A DNA stretch of 64,000 nt from Vagococcus vulneris (lineage in GTDB: Bacteria > Bacillota > Bacilli > Lactobacillales > Vagococcaceae). The stretch is from assembly GCF_003950515.1 (NCBI RefSeq), contig NZ_NGJS01000002.1, positions 124,001-188,000 on the forward strand, read 5' to 3'. The first letter of the stretch is position 1. Each line of letters opens with the position of its first letter. Of the stretch, positions 27,875 to 36,099 are shown piece by piece. The position numbers and the translations under genes were made by a program. The notes under the pieces are model-generated. The model searched no databases and had not been told where the DNA came from. It saw only the letters and a list, made by a program, of their open reading frames with translations.

Positions 27875-27892
27875 ACTAGTTATATAACTAGT
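27875..27892. repeat. 18-bp perfect palindrome next to tRNA-Thr
   Basis: ACTAGTTATATAACTAGT is fully self-complementary and ends one base before the 5' end of the tRNA gene. It could be a leader hairpin in the precursor or an operator. No function is established. Confidence 0.6.
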
Positions 27893-27920
27893 GTAATACT
27901 TTTTTGATATTTTTCAAGAC

Positions 27921-28415
27921 TTAATTTTCATTAGGTAATTCTTTATAAGCCAACTTTTCAATAATTTGTTGATGTTGCGGATATTTTTCCAATAACTGTG
28001 ATTGTGTAAATAATTCAAAATCTTGAAAATCAAATCCAGGAATAACCGCACAACTAACTAGTGCATATCCTCTTTTAACTGTCGAACCAAAAATTGTGCC
28101 CGCTGGTACGACAAAATGAAGACGATTACCTTGTTCCTTTCCTAAATCAACTTCAGCATACTGTCCATCCGGATAGATACAGTGAACCGTTAATGTCTGT
28201 CCTTCATGAAAATACCAGATTTCATCAGCAATTAATCGATGAAAATGCGAAGGACTATCAGGTGTCAGTAAAAAATAAATACTCGTATACAAATGACGGT
28301 TTTTGTCGCTTTCGACTGCATACATTTTTTTACTTTCTTCTGTACGTTGATAAAAGCCTCCTTCTGGATGTGCTATCAAGCCTAATTCATTAATCCAATC
28401 TTCCTTAGTCTTCAT
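27921..28415 (-). CDS. Cupin domain protein (DUF985, Cupin_5)
   Basis: The 164-residue protein starts with a helical segment and LIAHPEGGFYQRT, then SIYFLLTPDSPSHFHRL with a cupin HxH-type metal site, DEIWYFHEG, and VVPAGTIFGSTVKRG. This is the DUF985/Cupin_5 family, a small beta-barrel fold; no definite enzymatic role is assigned to bacterial members. It starts 16 bases after tmcAL on the same strand and is probably the last gene of the yqeG-to-tmcAL cluster. GGAGTG precedes the ATG at 28415. Confidence 0.86.
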   Translation of the reverse strand: MKTKEDWINELGLIAHPEGGFYQRTEESKKMYAVESDKNRHLYTSIYFLLTPDSPSHFHRLIADEIWYFHEGQTLTVHCIYPDGQYAEVDLGKEQGNRLHFVVPAGTIFGSTVKRGYALVSCAVIPGFDFQDFELFTQSQLLEKYPQHQQIIEKLAYKELPNEN

Positions 28416-28431
28416 TATTCCATCTCACTCC

Positions 28432-29601
28432 TTAATCAATTACAATTGGTTTTCTATAAAAATCTTGAGAATCATGCACCGCATTTGAATAAACCAAACC
28501 AGCTTTTATATCTACGTCCATTAATTTTGTGTTTTTTTGATTAACATTTGTAATTAACGGCTTATTAATTATCTTTTTTTGTTGTTTCAAAAATTGCTGA
28601 CCAATTGAATTAAAACCCAATATTCGCAAATAAGGGTTTTCCCAAACAGTCTGAACCTCTTGCTGTGTTAAATTTAAAAGTAAATAAACACATAAACGCT
28701 GCAATCTAGTCCGTGTATATCTTTTACTTTTTATTTTTTTAATAAAATCATCAAGACCTGTCGCGCCATTAATATATTCTTTAAGACGATATTCTAACCC
28801 TTCAGACATCTGATAAATCTGGCTAAGTTCGGCAACAGAAGTAGTCTGTATTTTATACTTTAAAAAAGGCCAAAAATCAACCCAGCTAACTATTGATTCA
28901 TTAAGACAATCAAAGTAAGTCTCAAATGGGACAACATCTTTTAATGAATCAATATTTTTTTCTGCTAATAATTTTCGAATACCTGTTGCACTTGCATATT
29001 TCTGCTGTTCAAACGTGGTATCATGAAAACCGCTACCTTGACGTGTCACAGGATAAAGAGACATTGGAAAATCATATGCAGCGTTACTTTTAGCATATGC
29101 CATTCCTAAAATGTGATTTGGCGATGAAAAATCAAGCAGCCATTCTGGGAATAATTTACGATAAACACTGGTCATTTGCTGCGGATAACTCATACCATTG
29201 TTTTTTATCTTTTGATACTCTTCGTCAATAAGCTGTTGATTTTCATAATTAAAACGACCAAAACGTTCGTAATCAAGATCCCCAGTAATATCTGTACCAA
29301 AGCAAAGACTATCCACTCTTAATGAATGTAGCAGTTTAACTGCACCATCGGCAAAATAATCAGCTGATTGAACAGAATATACTGTTGGCAATTCAATAAC
29401 TAGGTCAACACCATTTTTTAGTGCTTGTTGCGCACGTATCCACTTATCCATACATGCCGGTTCACCACGTTGTAAGAAATTTCCACTCATAACAGCCACA
29501 ACAACATCGCTTTTACTTCGTTTTCTGGCTTCTAAAACATGGTATCTGTGACCATTGTGAAAAGGATTATACTCGACAATCACACCACAACTTGTTAACA
29601 A
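28432..29601 (-). CDS. tmcAL: tRNA(Met) cytidine acetate ligase TmcAL (YlbM)
   Basis: The 389-residue nucleotidyltransferase-like protein opens with SCGVIVEYNPFHNGHRYH, the ATP-binding HxGH region, and has VVAVMSGNFLQRGEPACMDKW. TmcAL activates acetate with ATP and acetylates the wobble cytidine of elongator tRNA-Met. The GGGAG site is spaced for TTG at 29601; the GTG nine bases upstream lies inside that ribosome site. In Bacillus ylbM lies near the ylb cluster; here it is at the end of the yqe cluster, as in streptococci and enterococci. Confidence 0.9.
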   Translation of the reverse strand: MLTSCGVIVEYNPFHNGHRYHVLEARKRSKSDVVVAVMSGNFLQRGEPACMDKWIRAQQALKNGVDLVIELPTVYSVQSADYFADGAVKLLHSLRVDSLCFGTDITGDLDYERFGRFNYENQQLIDEEYQKIKNNGMSYPQQMTSVYRKLFPEWLLDFSSPNHILGMAYAKSNAAYDFPMSLYPVTRQGSGFHDTTFEQQKYASATGIRKLLAEKNIDSLKDVVPFETYFDCLNESIVSWVDFWPFLKYKIQTTSVAELSQIYQMSEGLEYRLKEYINGATGLDDFIKKIKSKRYTRTRLQRLCVYLLLNLTQQEVQTVWENPYLRILGFNSIGQQFLKQQKKIINKPLITNVNQKNTKLMDVDIKAGLVYSNAVHDSQDFYRKPIVID

Positions 29602-29675
29602 CTTCAGCACTCCCTTTGTAAAAAAAAATTAGAACAAAGTTATTTTAACTTGCACTAATCTTTTTTATTGACTAA

Positions 29676-30410
29676 TTATTTATAACAAACAAAAAACCAT
29701 CTCGTAGAATCATCTTGCGGTGCATCATCTGTAAAATCAGCACAGATATCTACTGATGAAAAACCTGCATCTTGAAGTAAACTTATATAAGTATCCAATT
29801 CATATGTTCGTTCTTCATGTAACTCATCGACTCTTACAAAACGGTCATCCGTTTCTTTGATGAAAAATGTCAAAAAATGCTCAACACTAAATTCATTTAC
29901 ACCAGGATAAGATTCCCAAAGAAACGCAAAATCATCCGTTTGATAATGATAGCTGTATTCTTTAAACATTTCCTCAATTTGAAAAATCGAGTGAACGTCA
30001 AAAATAAATCGGCCATCATCCTTTAAACTCTTATGAACACCGGTAAAAACGTCTAAAACAGCTTGTTCATTAGGCATGTAACATAGTGAATCTGAATAGC
30101 ATGTCACCATATTATATTTAGAGATATCATCAAGCTGCAACATATCCCCTTGTTTGAAAACAACGTCTGTTTTATTTTCTCGGCCGCGTTTATCAGCTAA
30201 ACGAATCATATCATGTGATAAATCAACACCTGTCACATCATAACCTTCATTTGCCAATAAAATCGATAGAATACCGGTACCGCATGCTAATTCTAAAACT
30301 GCATGGCCTTTGTCAGACATATGACGCTTTGTAAATTCTAGCCAATCATTATATAAACTGCTATCCATCACTTCATCATAAATCGCCGCAAACGTCTCAT
30401 AGCTGGCCAT
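29676..30410 (-). CDS. Class I SAM-dependent methyltransferase
   Basis: The 244-residue protein begins MASYETFAAIYDEVMD and has a Rossmann-type SAM site: VLELACGTGILSILLANEGY, then DVTGVDLSHDMIRLA. Further features are VTCYSDSLCYM and a C-terminal RWFFVCYK. It regularly sits between rsfS and tmcAL in Lactobacillales, suggesting a link to tRNA or ribosome biology, but its substrate is unknown. The ATG at 30410 starts one base after the rsfS stop, so translation is probably coupled. Confidence 0.88.
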   Translation of the reverse strand: MASYETFAAIYDEVMDSSLYNDWLEFTKRHMSDKGHAVLELACGTGILSILLANEGYDVTGVDLSHDMIRLADKRGRENKTDVVFKQGDMLQLDDISKYNMVTCYSDSLCYMPNEQAVLDVFTGVHKSLKDDGRFIFDVHSIFQIEEMFKEYSYHYQTDDFAFLWESYPGVNEFSVEHFLTFFIKETDDRFVRVDELHEERTYELDTYISLLQDAGFSSVDICADFTDDAPQDDSTRWFFVCYK

Positions 30411-30411
30411 A

Positions 30412-30765
30412 TTAATCAACCATCGCTGTAATATCAACTAACGGAGCATCACGCCATAATTTTTCAAGATTATAAAATGAACGTTCCTCACCATAAAAGA
30501 CATGGACAATGACATCATGCAAATCAATTAAGATCCATTTTGCTGAATCTCTTCCTTCAACTCGTTTCATGTCAATACCTGCTTTTTGCGCTTCACTGAC
30601 AATCTCATCAGCAATTGCAAGTACCTGTTTATCACTGTTCCCATGACAAATAACAAAATAATCCGCCAATAATGAGACGTTTTGTACATCCAGTGCAATA
30701 ATTTCTTCTGCTCTTTTATCATCAGCAGCCTTTACTACTAACTCTAATAATTCTTTACTTTCGAT
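30412..30765 (-). CDS. rsfS: Ribosome silencing factor RsfS, apparent AUC start
   Basis: RsfS binds L14 on the large subunit and blocks subunit joining in starvation. The conserved core ADYFVICHGNSDKQV, SAKWILIDLHDVIVH and FYNLEKLW is present. The family N-terminus is also encoded in frame: ESKELLELVVKAADDKRAEE, then IIALDVQNVSLL. It has no ATG, GTG or TTG at its beginning. A strong GGAGG (30774-30778) is followed by ATT ATC ATC GAA, and the ATC at 30765-30763 is 8 bases from it, at the place of the usual Met, giving the usual 117 residues. The first conventional start, TTG at 30669, would remove 32 conserved residues. Confidence 0.85.
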   Translation of the reverse strand: MESKELLELVVKAADDKRAEEIIALDVQNVSLLADYFVICHGNSDKQVLAIADEIVSEAQKAGIDMKRVEGRDSAKWILIDLHDVIVHVFYGEERSFYNLEKLWRDAPLVDITAMVD

Positions 30766-30783
30766 GATAATTCCCTCCTAAAA

Positions 30784-31383
30784 TTAATCGGCTACCCACC
30801 GATTATATGTTTCAATTGTTTTTGGATAAATTTTATGGTTGTGTTCTATTAAGAACTTTAAAACTTGCTGTGTTTCAAAGGCTACAGCAGCATCTAAACT
30901 TTTTTCAGCTATTTCACGTGCCTCTGCGACTACTGGAAAATCCCGACCGTCTTCAATATAATCCGCCACATATAATATTTTATCTAATTCTGACATATTA
31001 GCGGCCCCAGTTGTATGCAGTCGAATAGCTTGTAAAATATCCTCATCTGTCACATGTAATTCATCTCTAACTAATTCAGCGCCTGCCACGCCATGCCATA
31101 TTGAATTGCCGAAAGTAATCAAGTTTAGATCCATTTTTTTTGTTTCAATTAAATGAATCATTTCTCCATCAGGACGTTCTTTTGCGTAATCGTGTGCTAA
31201 GGCAGCAATACTAACTTGTTCCAAATCAGAGTAATTGTACATTTCTGCTAATTGTAAAGCTTTCTGTTCTACGCGGCAAACATGAGCAAAGCGTTTCTCA
31301 CTTAACTTAGATGCTATTTTTTCCATGAATACATCTCGAGTAAATGGTACATATTTTTCGGTATACACTAAATTCTTAGTCAT
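30784..31383 (-). CDS. yqeK: YqeK-type HD-domain hydrolase (Ap4A hydrolase family)
   Basis: The 199-residue protein has KRFAHVCRVEQKALQLAEMY, ALAHDYAKERP (HD motif), WHGVAGAEL, LHTTGAANMSELDKILYVADYIEDGR: the HD phosphohydrolase pattern of YqeK, which symmetrically cleaves diadenosine tetraphosphate. The ATG at 31383 overlaps the nadD stop by eight bases and has an AGAGGG site. It belongs to the yqeG-yqeH-yhbY-nadD-yqeK-rsfS unit. Confidence 0.92.
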   Translation of the reverse strand: MTKNLVYTEKYVPFTRDVFMEKIASKLSEKRFAHVCRVEQKALQLAEMYNYSDLEQVSIAALAHDYAKERPDGEMIHLIETKKMDLNLITFGNSIWHGVAGAELVRDELHVTDEDILQAIRLHTTGAANMSELDKILYVADYIEDGRDFPVVAEAREIAEKSLDAAVAFETQQVLKFLIEHNHKIYPKTIETYNRWVAD

Positions 31384-32023
31384 TACGATATAGACCCTCT
31401 TTCTCAATATAATCAAGCACCTTATCTGGTGTAAAGTAACGGATTGAACCATTTTGATTTATTTTTTTCCGTATCATACTGGAGCTTATATCCAGTAATG
31501 GTACATCAACCCAAATAATTGGATAATTGCTTTCTATATTATATCCTGATCGGTTAACACCGACAAATTGAACCATTGAAACTAACTCATCGATTCGATA
31601 CCACTTCGGCAAATAGTCTACCATATCTCCGCCGATAATAAAATAATAGGACACTTCAGGATTTTCTTCCGTCAACTGCTTTATAGTATCATATGTATAA
31701 CTTTTCCCTTGCCGATCAATTTCACAAAGTTCGAGCTTTAATGTTGGGTTGTCTTCTATCGCTAAATCTAACATTGCTACACGATGCGATGCATCAATAA
31801 CTTTTTTCTCATCAATATGAGGTGAATGAAATGAAGGCATTAAATAAAACTCATCCAGATGTAATTGTTCACTGACTTGATCAGCAATAACCAGATGTCC
31901 ATGATGTACGGGATTAAATCCGCCACCCAGCAATCCTACCGATTTTTTCTTTTTACCTTTATGCTGCGGTGTAACATGAACTTTGGGTAACACAAATTCC
32001 TGATATTTACACTTAAGAAACAC
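31376..32023 (-). CDS. nadD: Nicotinate-nucleotide adenylyltransferase
   Basis: The 215-residue protein contains LLGGGFNPVHHGHL (residues 31-44) with the HxGH adenylyl-transfer motif, MPSFHSPH and DISSSMIRKKI near the end. It makes deamido-NAD. The first ~27 residues form a basic extension ahead of the catalytic core, which I recall as normal in Enterococcaceae. The start is GTG at 32023 behind GAGGTG. Confidence 0.93.
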   Translation of the reverse strand: MFLKCKYQEFVLPKVHVTPQHKGKKKKSVGLLGGGFNPVHHGHLVIADQVSEQLHLDEFYLMPSFHSPHIDEKKVIDASHRVAMLDLAIEDNPTLKLELCEIDRQGKSYTYDTIKQLTEENPEVSYYFIIGGDMVDYLPKWYRIDELVSMVQFVGVNRSGYNIESNYPIIWVDVPLLDISSSMIRKKINQNGSIRYFTPDKVLDYIEKEGLYRND

Positions 32024-32038
32024 AGTCTGTCACCTCTG

Positions 32039-32350
32039 TTATATTTTAGAAACTGCTTGAGACACTTTTCTAAATTTTTCTTTTGATGACGGACGGTAGA
32101 CAACAAGAACACGGCCAATCACCTGTACAACTTGGCAATTCAAGGTTGATTCGAAAATTTCTGCAACGTCCTCAGTGTCTTCATCAGTATTTTGTAATAG
32201 ACTAACTTTAATTAGTTCACGACGCTCCAAAACATCATCAACTTGCTCAAGCAATGTTTCACTAATACCGCCTTTACCGATTTGTACAATTGGATCTAGA
32301 TGATGTGCTTGACTACGTAAATAACGCTTTTGTTTTCCTCTTAAATTCAT
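32039..32350 (-). CDS. yhbY: YhbY family ribosome-assembly RNA-binding protein
   Basis: The 103-residue CRM-domain protein begins MNLRGKQKRYLRSQAHHLDP and has the GKGG loop (IVQIGKGGISETLL), the RNA-contacting motif of this domain. YhbY proteins associate with pre-50S particles. It lies between yqeH and nadD in the conserved order. An AAAGAGG site precedes the ATG. Confidence 0.93.
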   Translation of the reverse strand: MNLRGKQKRYLRSQAHHLDPIVQIGKGGISETLLEQVDDVLERRELIKVSLLQNTDEDTEDVAEIFESTLNCQVVQVIGRVLVVYRPSSKEKFRKVSQAVSKI

Positions 32351-32369
32351 TTTATTCCTCTTTCTTTTA

Positions 32370-33479
32370 TTAAATTAATGCTTTCCTAATAATGACATCG
32401 ACACCTTTTGGAGCCCAGCCAGCAACAACTGCTGGTTCTCTGACAGTAATCCAACCTAATCCAGCAAAAACTAGATCTGTTGGTTGTTTAATCGAAAATT
32501 CAAAGCGGACCAATTTAGGGAAATCGGCCAATTCATCGGGACGTGGTGGTTGTAATAAACCGCCAGCATGCTTCTCGTAAAATTCATCAGCTTTCTCTGT
32601 CTTAGTTCGATGAATATTTAATTCATTTGATACATAGGCAACGAATGAAGCCTTCTTGCCTTGAATGTAATCAAAACGAGCAACTCCTCCAAGGAATAAA
32701 GTCTGTCCAGCATTTAACTGATAAACTTTAGGCTTAATTTCTTTGGTCGGTGATGTCAAACGTAAATCTTTTTTACCTAAATAATGCGCCATTTGATGAC
32801 GATGAATAATCCCTGGTGTGTCAATCATAAATTGACCGTCTTCTAAAGGAATTTCTATTTTATCAAGTGTTGTACCTGGAAATTGTGATGTAGTAATAAC
32901 ATTATCAACACCTGCCGTGGCACTGATTATTGCGTTGATTAAAGTTGATTTTCCGACATTTGTTACCCCGACAATATACACATCTTTCCCATGTCGATGT
33001 TCTTCAATTAAATCAAGTAAATCTAACATATCTTGCTTTTTCTTCGCACTGGTTAAAATTATGTCCTCTGGACGTAAACCAACTTCATGAGCACGCTCAC
33101 GCATCCATTGTATCATTTTACCTCGCTTCAATGATTTTGGTAAAATATCTACTTTGTTTCCGACCATCAGAACTGGATTATCACCAACAAATCGGTGCAG
33201 TCCAGGAATTAAACTCCCATTGAAATCAAAAATATCAACGACATTAACAATTAGTGCATCAGACGTTCCAATACTGTTTAATAATTTCAAAAATTCATCA
33301 TCGGTAATATTCACATCTTGAATATCATTATAATGACGCAATCTAAAACATCGCTGACAATAGACCTCATTTGTTTCTAGACCTTTTTCTAGTGCAGATT
33401 TTGGTGTATAGCCGATGCCGTCTTTATCCTCAGTTTGAATAATTACACCACAGCCGATACATTGTATTTCTTCAGTCAT
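32370..33479 (-). CDS. yqeH: Ribosome biogenesis GTPase YqeH
   Basis: The 369-residue protein has an N-terminal zinc finger (CIGCG and CQRC) and a circularly permuted GTPase domain: NKVDILP (G4) precedes GVTNVGKSTLINAI (G1) and DTPG (G3). It acts in assembly of the 30S subunit. The ATG at 33479 overlaps the yqeG stop by eight bases, and a GGAGG site lies 10 bases upstream. Confidence 0.95.
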   Translation of the reverse strand: MTEEIQCIGCGVIIQTEDKDGIGYTPKSALEKGLETNEVYCQRCFRLRHYNDIQDVNITDDEFLKLLNSIGTSDALIVNVVDIFDFNGSLIPGLHRFVGDNPVLMVGNKVDILPKSLKRGKMIQWMRERAHEVGLRPEDIILTSAKKKQDMLDLLDLIEEHRHGKDVYIVGVTNVGKSTLINAIISATAGVDNVITTSQFPGTTLDKIEIPLEDGQFMIDTPGIIHRHQMAHYLGKKDLRLTSPTKEIKPKVYQLNAGQTLFLGGVARFDYIQGKKASFVAYVSNELNIHRTKTEKADEFYEKHAGGLLQPPRPDELADFPKLVRFEFSIKQPTDLVFAGLGWITVREPAVVAGWAPKGVDVIIRKALI

Positions 33480-34005
33480 TTAAGGAATTCCTCCATTTCA
33501 TCTCTTCAGGGTAAACTTGCTTTAACTTTCTCATCACACGGCGCTCTCTAGCCCGATTAAATTTTGTATTCCAAGCATCACTTTCAACAATCGGTTTAAC
33601 TAACACAGTTCTGATACCAGCACGATTTGCACCGCGGATATCTGTCATAAGTTGGTCACCAACCATAATTAGTGACTCTTTTGGAAGTTGATACCTTTTT
33701 TCAACTTGCTTGAACCCGCGTTGAAACGGCTTCATAGCACGGGATACGTAATCTAAATTCAATTGTTTAACAGCTCGGGCAACTCGCGAGGCTTTATTAT
33801 TAGAGACAACGATAACTGGAATATCAGCAATGCGCATCGAGTCAATCCACTCTAACAATTCTTTCGTACCATCTGGATTATTCCAAGCAATTAACGTATT
33901 ATCCAAATCGGTTAGTACGGCTTTGATGCCATGTTGTTTTAACTGCTCAGGGGTAATATCATAAATTGCTTCAACCATCCAGGTTGGTTTATAATTTTGA
34001 TACAT
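33472..34005 (-). CDS. yqeG: YqeG family HAD IIIA phosphatase
   Basis: The 177-residue protein has the HAD nucleophile motif DLDNTLIAW, VVSNNKASRV (motif II), and MVGDQLMTDIRGANRAGIRTVLV (motifs III and IV). YqeG family members are HAD phosphatases of unknown substrate, always beside yqeH. It is the first gene of the cluster. A GAAAGGAA site precedes the ATG. A terminator-like hairpin upstream isolates it from the MFS gene. Confidence 0.92.
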   Translation of the reverse strand: MYQNYKPTWMVEAIYDITPEQLKQHGIKAVLTDLDNTLIAWNNPDGTKELLEWIDSMRIADIPVIVVSNNKASRVARAVKQLNLDYVSRAMKPFQRGFKQVEKRYQLPKESLIMVGDQLMTDIRGANRAGIRTVLVKPIVESDAWNTKFNRARERRVMRKLKQVYPEEMKWRNSLND

Positions 34006-34021
34006 GTTAAATTCCTTTCAT

Positions 34022-34052
34022 TAAAAAAAGGAGAAACCTTAAGTTCTCCTTA
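34022..34052 (-). terminator. Terminator upstream of yqeG
   Basis: Minus-strand AAGGAGAACTTAAGGTTTCTCCTTTTTTT: stem AAGGAGAA/TTCTCCTT followed by T residues. It would end transcripts coming from the MFS gene. The remaining bases 34053-34272 hold a short open stretch (about 40 codons) without a start or recognisable product. Confidence 0.7.
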
Positions 34053-34272
34053 GCTTTCCTACTATTATACGTTAAAATCCAGCAAAATTCACCTAAAATT
34101 AATCACTAGAGCAATAATAAATCAATTCATTACTAATACAATACTTCACTTTTATCAGGTAAACTAATAAACCAACTACCGTTACAGTAAAAATAATAAT
34201 GTGCGTCAAAAACTTCTTTACATACTTTCAGCACCTCATAGCTTAGCAGTTCAGTCAAAATACTATTCTTAA

Positions 34273-35511
34273 TTAAAATAAATCAGAAACACACTGCTTA
34301 CCTAGTTTAAGTTTGCTTTTATCCTTTAATCGTGATAAGAAAAAGAGCCCCATTAGCAGTAACACACTATTCAGTAAAATCGGAGTAATGTGACTAATTC
34401 CGCCATACAATTGACCGCCGATCAGCGGACCGACTACCCGTGATAATGCTTGTAAACTTTGGGCTTGACCTTGAAGTTTTCCTTGTTCATCTTCAGTTCC
34501 TTGTTTAGAAAGCAAGCCATTAAATGACGGTCCAAACAAGGAATCTCCAAAACCGAATATTATCATACCAATTACAAAAACAATTGGCTTGCCTGTAATA
34601 ACTGATATACAGATTACTCCATAACTAATCAATTCACTAATAAGCCCCACCGCAGCAATTTTTTGATCACTTAAATATTTTAGTAAGTACGGCATAAACA
34701 ATACTTGAGAAACGATATCCATGATGCCGATAATTGAATACATCACACCAATCAGTGCAGCTTGCCATCTAAAGGTATCAATCGTCAATTGCCCAAATAA
34801 TGATTGGAACAAACCCGCTGATAACCAGACAAAACTTCCAGAAATTAATATGTTCTTTAATTGCGGTCTTAATGAATGTACCGGATTTAAAGACTTCAGC
34901 AAGCTGTTTCGAACGCTTCCTTTGTTTACTATCCTCTTCTTCTTCAACGTTTCCGGCATAAAGAAATAACCATAGCAAGCATTCACTAATGTAACTGCGG
35001 CCCCTGCGAAAAGAGGGACACTTGTCCCAAAATGACTTAATAATCCGCCGACAACCGGTCCTGCAGCTGTTCCAACCCCCACTGTTGCTGACATCCACCC
35101 AAAATATCTCGTTCGCTCTTCCGAGTTCGTGATGTCAGAGAAATATGCAAAAAGAGTTGAAATTTCTCCACCTGTAATTCCTTCAATCAATCGGCCTATA
35201 AAAATCATTATCAATGATCCATTAATACCCAAGATGATGTATCCAACTGCCGAGCCAGCTAAACTAAATAACAAAATTGGCCGTCTGCCGATTCTATCAC
35301 TGAGATTTCCTAATATCGGTGCAAAAATAAATACAGCACCTGAATAAACTGACATCATTAACGTAATCATTGTTGCTTGTTCATGAGCTGAGTGCACATA
35401 TGGATTGATCAAGAACGGTAAAATTGGACTAATAATAGTTAAACCAATACCTGTTAGAAATACCGAAATGAATCCAAAAATTTTTGTGTGCTTTTCAAAT
35501 TTGTTTGTCAA
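34273..35511 (-). CDS. MFS drug-efflux-type transporter
   Basis: The 412-residue protein has about 12 membrane segments, with the MFS loop motif GNLSDRIGRRPILL between helices 2 and 3 and GPVVGGLLSHFG (antiporter motif C-like) in helix 5, as in TetA- and Bmr-type exporters. The start is TTG at 35511 with an AGGAG site that touches one arm of the inverted repeat upstream. It follows marR, which probably controls it. The substrate is unknown. Confidence 0.88.
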   Translation of the reverse strand: MTNKFEKHTKIFGFISVFLTGIGLTIISPILPFLINPYVHSAHEQATMITLMMSVYSGAVFIFAPILGNLSDRIGRRPILLFSLAGSAVGYIILGINGSLIMIFIGRLIEGITGGEISTLFAYFSDITNSEERTRYFGWMSATVGVGTAAGPVVGGLLSHFGTSVPLFAGAAVTLVNACYGYFFMPETLKKKRIVNKGSVRNSLLKSLNPVHSLRPQLKNILISGSFVWLSAGLFQSLFGQLTIDTFRWQAALIGVMYSIIGIMDIVSQVLFMPYLLKYLSDQKIAAVGLISELISYGVICISVITGKPIVFVIGMIIFGFGDSLFGPSFNGLLSKQGTEDEQGKLQGQAQSLQALSRVVGPLIGGQLYGGISHITPILLNSVLLLMGLFFLSRLKDKSKLKLGKQCVSDLF

Positions 35512-35524
35512 TAGCCTTAACTCC

Positions 35525-35562
35525 TATCTTAATAATGTTTCCTTGTCAACATTATTAAGATA
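35525..35562. promoter_or_regulatory. 15-bp perfect inverted repeat between marR and the MFS gene
   Basis: TATCTTAATAATGTT (35525-35539) and AACATTATTAAGATA (35548-35562) are perfect complements with an 8-base spacer. The downstream arm ends at the AGGAG ribosome site of the MFS gene. It may be a MarR operator or an mRNA hairpin that limits translation. Confidence 0.6.
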
Positions 35563-35590
35563 ACTCTATTTTGTTTCCTTGTCAACATTA
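35537..35590. repeat. 18-bp direct repeat spanning the marR 3' end
   Basis: GTTTCCTTGTCAACATTA occurs at 35537-35554 and again at 35573-35590. The second copy encodes the last residues of MarR and the first forms the loop and part of both arms of the inverted repeat. Confidence 0.8.
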
Positions 35591-36027
35591 TCTTCGGCTA
35601 TTTTTTTCTGATATCTATTAATGAATTCAAAAAACACATGATAATCAGCATCTGAAAGTTGATTAAAAACTTCTGCATCTCGCTCAAGCCACTGCTGGTG
35701 AAGTAGTTGGTGTTTATCAAAAACTAATTGTCCTTCTTTCGTTAATTTAAAAAAAGTTTCTTTACGGTTTTCAGGTATCTGATACATTTCAATTAATTCT
35801 CTTTTAATCATTTTTTTAGTTAACTTGCTGATGGCCCCTCGAGTCATATGAGTTGCTTCAGCTAGTCTGGTTACATTGGCTGAAGGCTCTTTGGCAATCA
35901 ACTCAATCAACTCAACTTCATTTAGTGTCATACCCGACAACTCAGCTTCCATCTCAGGTTTATTTCTATAATTTATTTCATTTAGCAAATCCATTAAACC
36001 AGTCATTAACTCTTGCCTCTTATCCAT
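35566..36027 (-). CDS. MarR family transcriptional regulator
   Basis: The 153-residue winged-helix protein has MTLNEVELIELIAKEPSANVTRLAEATHMTRGAISKLTKKMIKR, the MarR DNA-binding core, then a wing with NRKETFFKLTKEGQ. MarR dimers usually repress their own operon and a linked efflux gene and are released by phenolic or other ligands. The gene precedes the MFS transporter in the same direction with 54 bases between them. A GGGAG site precedes the ATG at 36027. Confidence 0.9.
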   Translation of the reverse strand: MDKRQELMTGLMDLLNEINYRNKPEMEAELSGMTLNEVELIELIAKEPSANVTRLAEATHMTRGAISKLTKKMIKRELIEMYQIPENRKETFFKLTKEGQLVFDKHQLLHQQWLERDAEVFNQLSDADYHVFFEFINRYQKKIAEDNVDKETK

Positions 36028-36055
36028 TTTTTGCCGCTCCCTTGTCTACCATTAA

Positions 36056-36087
36056 ATAAAAACAGCTTAACCTTTTGCTAAGCTGTT
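36056..36087 (-). terminator. Terminator after purB
   Basis: Minus-strand AACAGCTTA and TAAGCTGTT, then TTTATTTA. Confidence 0.8.
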
Positions 36088-36099
36088 CTACTCTTTTAT

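Noticed and set aside
34053-34272. Roughly 40-codon open stretch on the minus strand after the MFS gene
   Set aside because: No start codon with a ribosome site and no recognisable motif; could be a decayed gene end but cannot be supported.
35537-35590. 18-bp direct repeats as phage or island attachment sites
   Set aside because: Only 36 bases apart, no integrase nearby, and one copy is inside the marR coding end; a local duplication explains them better.
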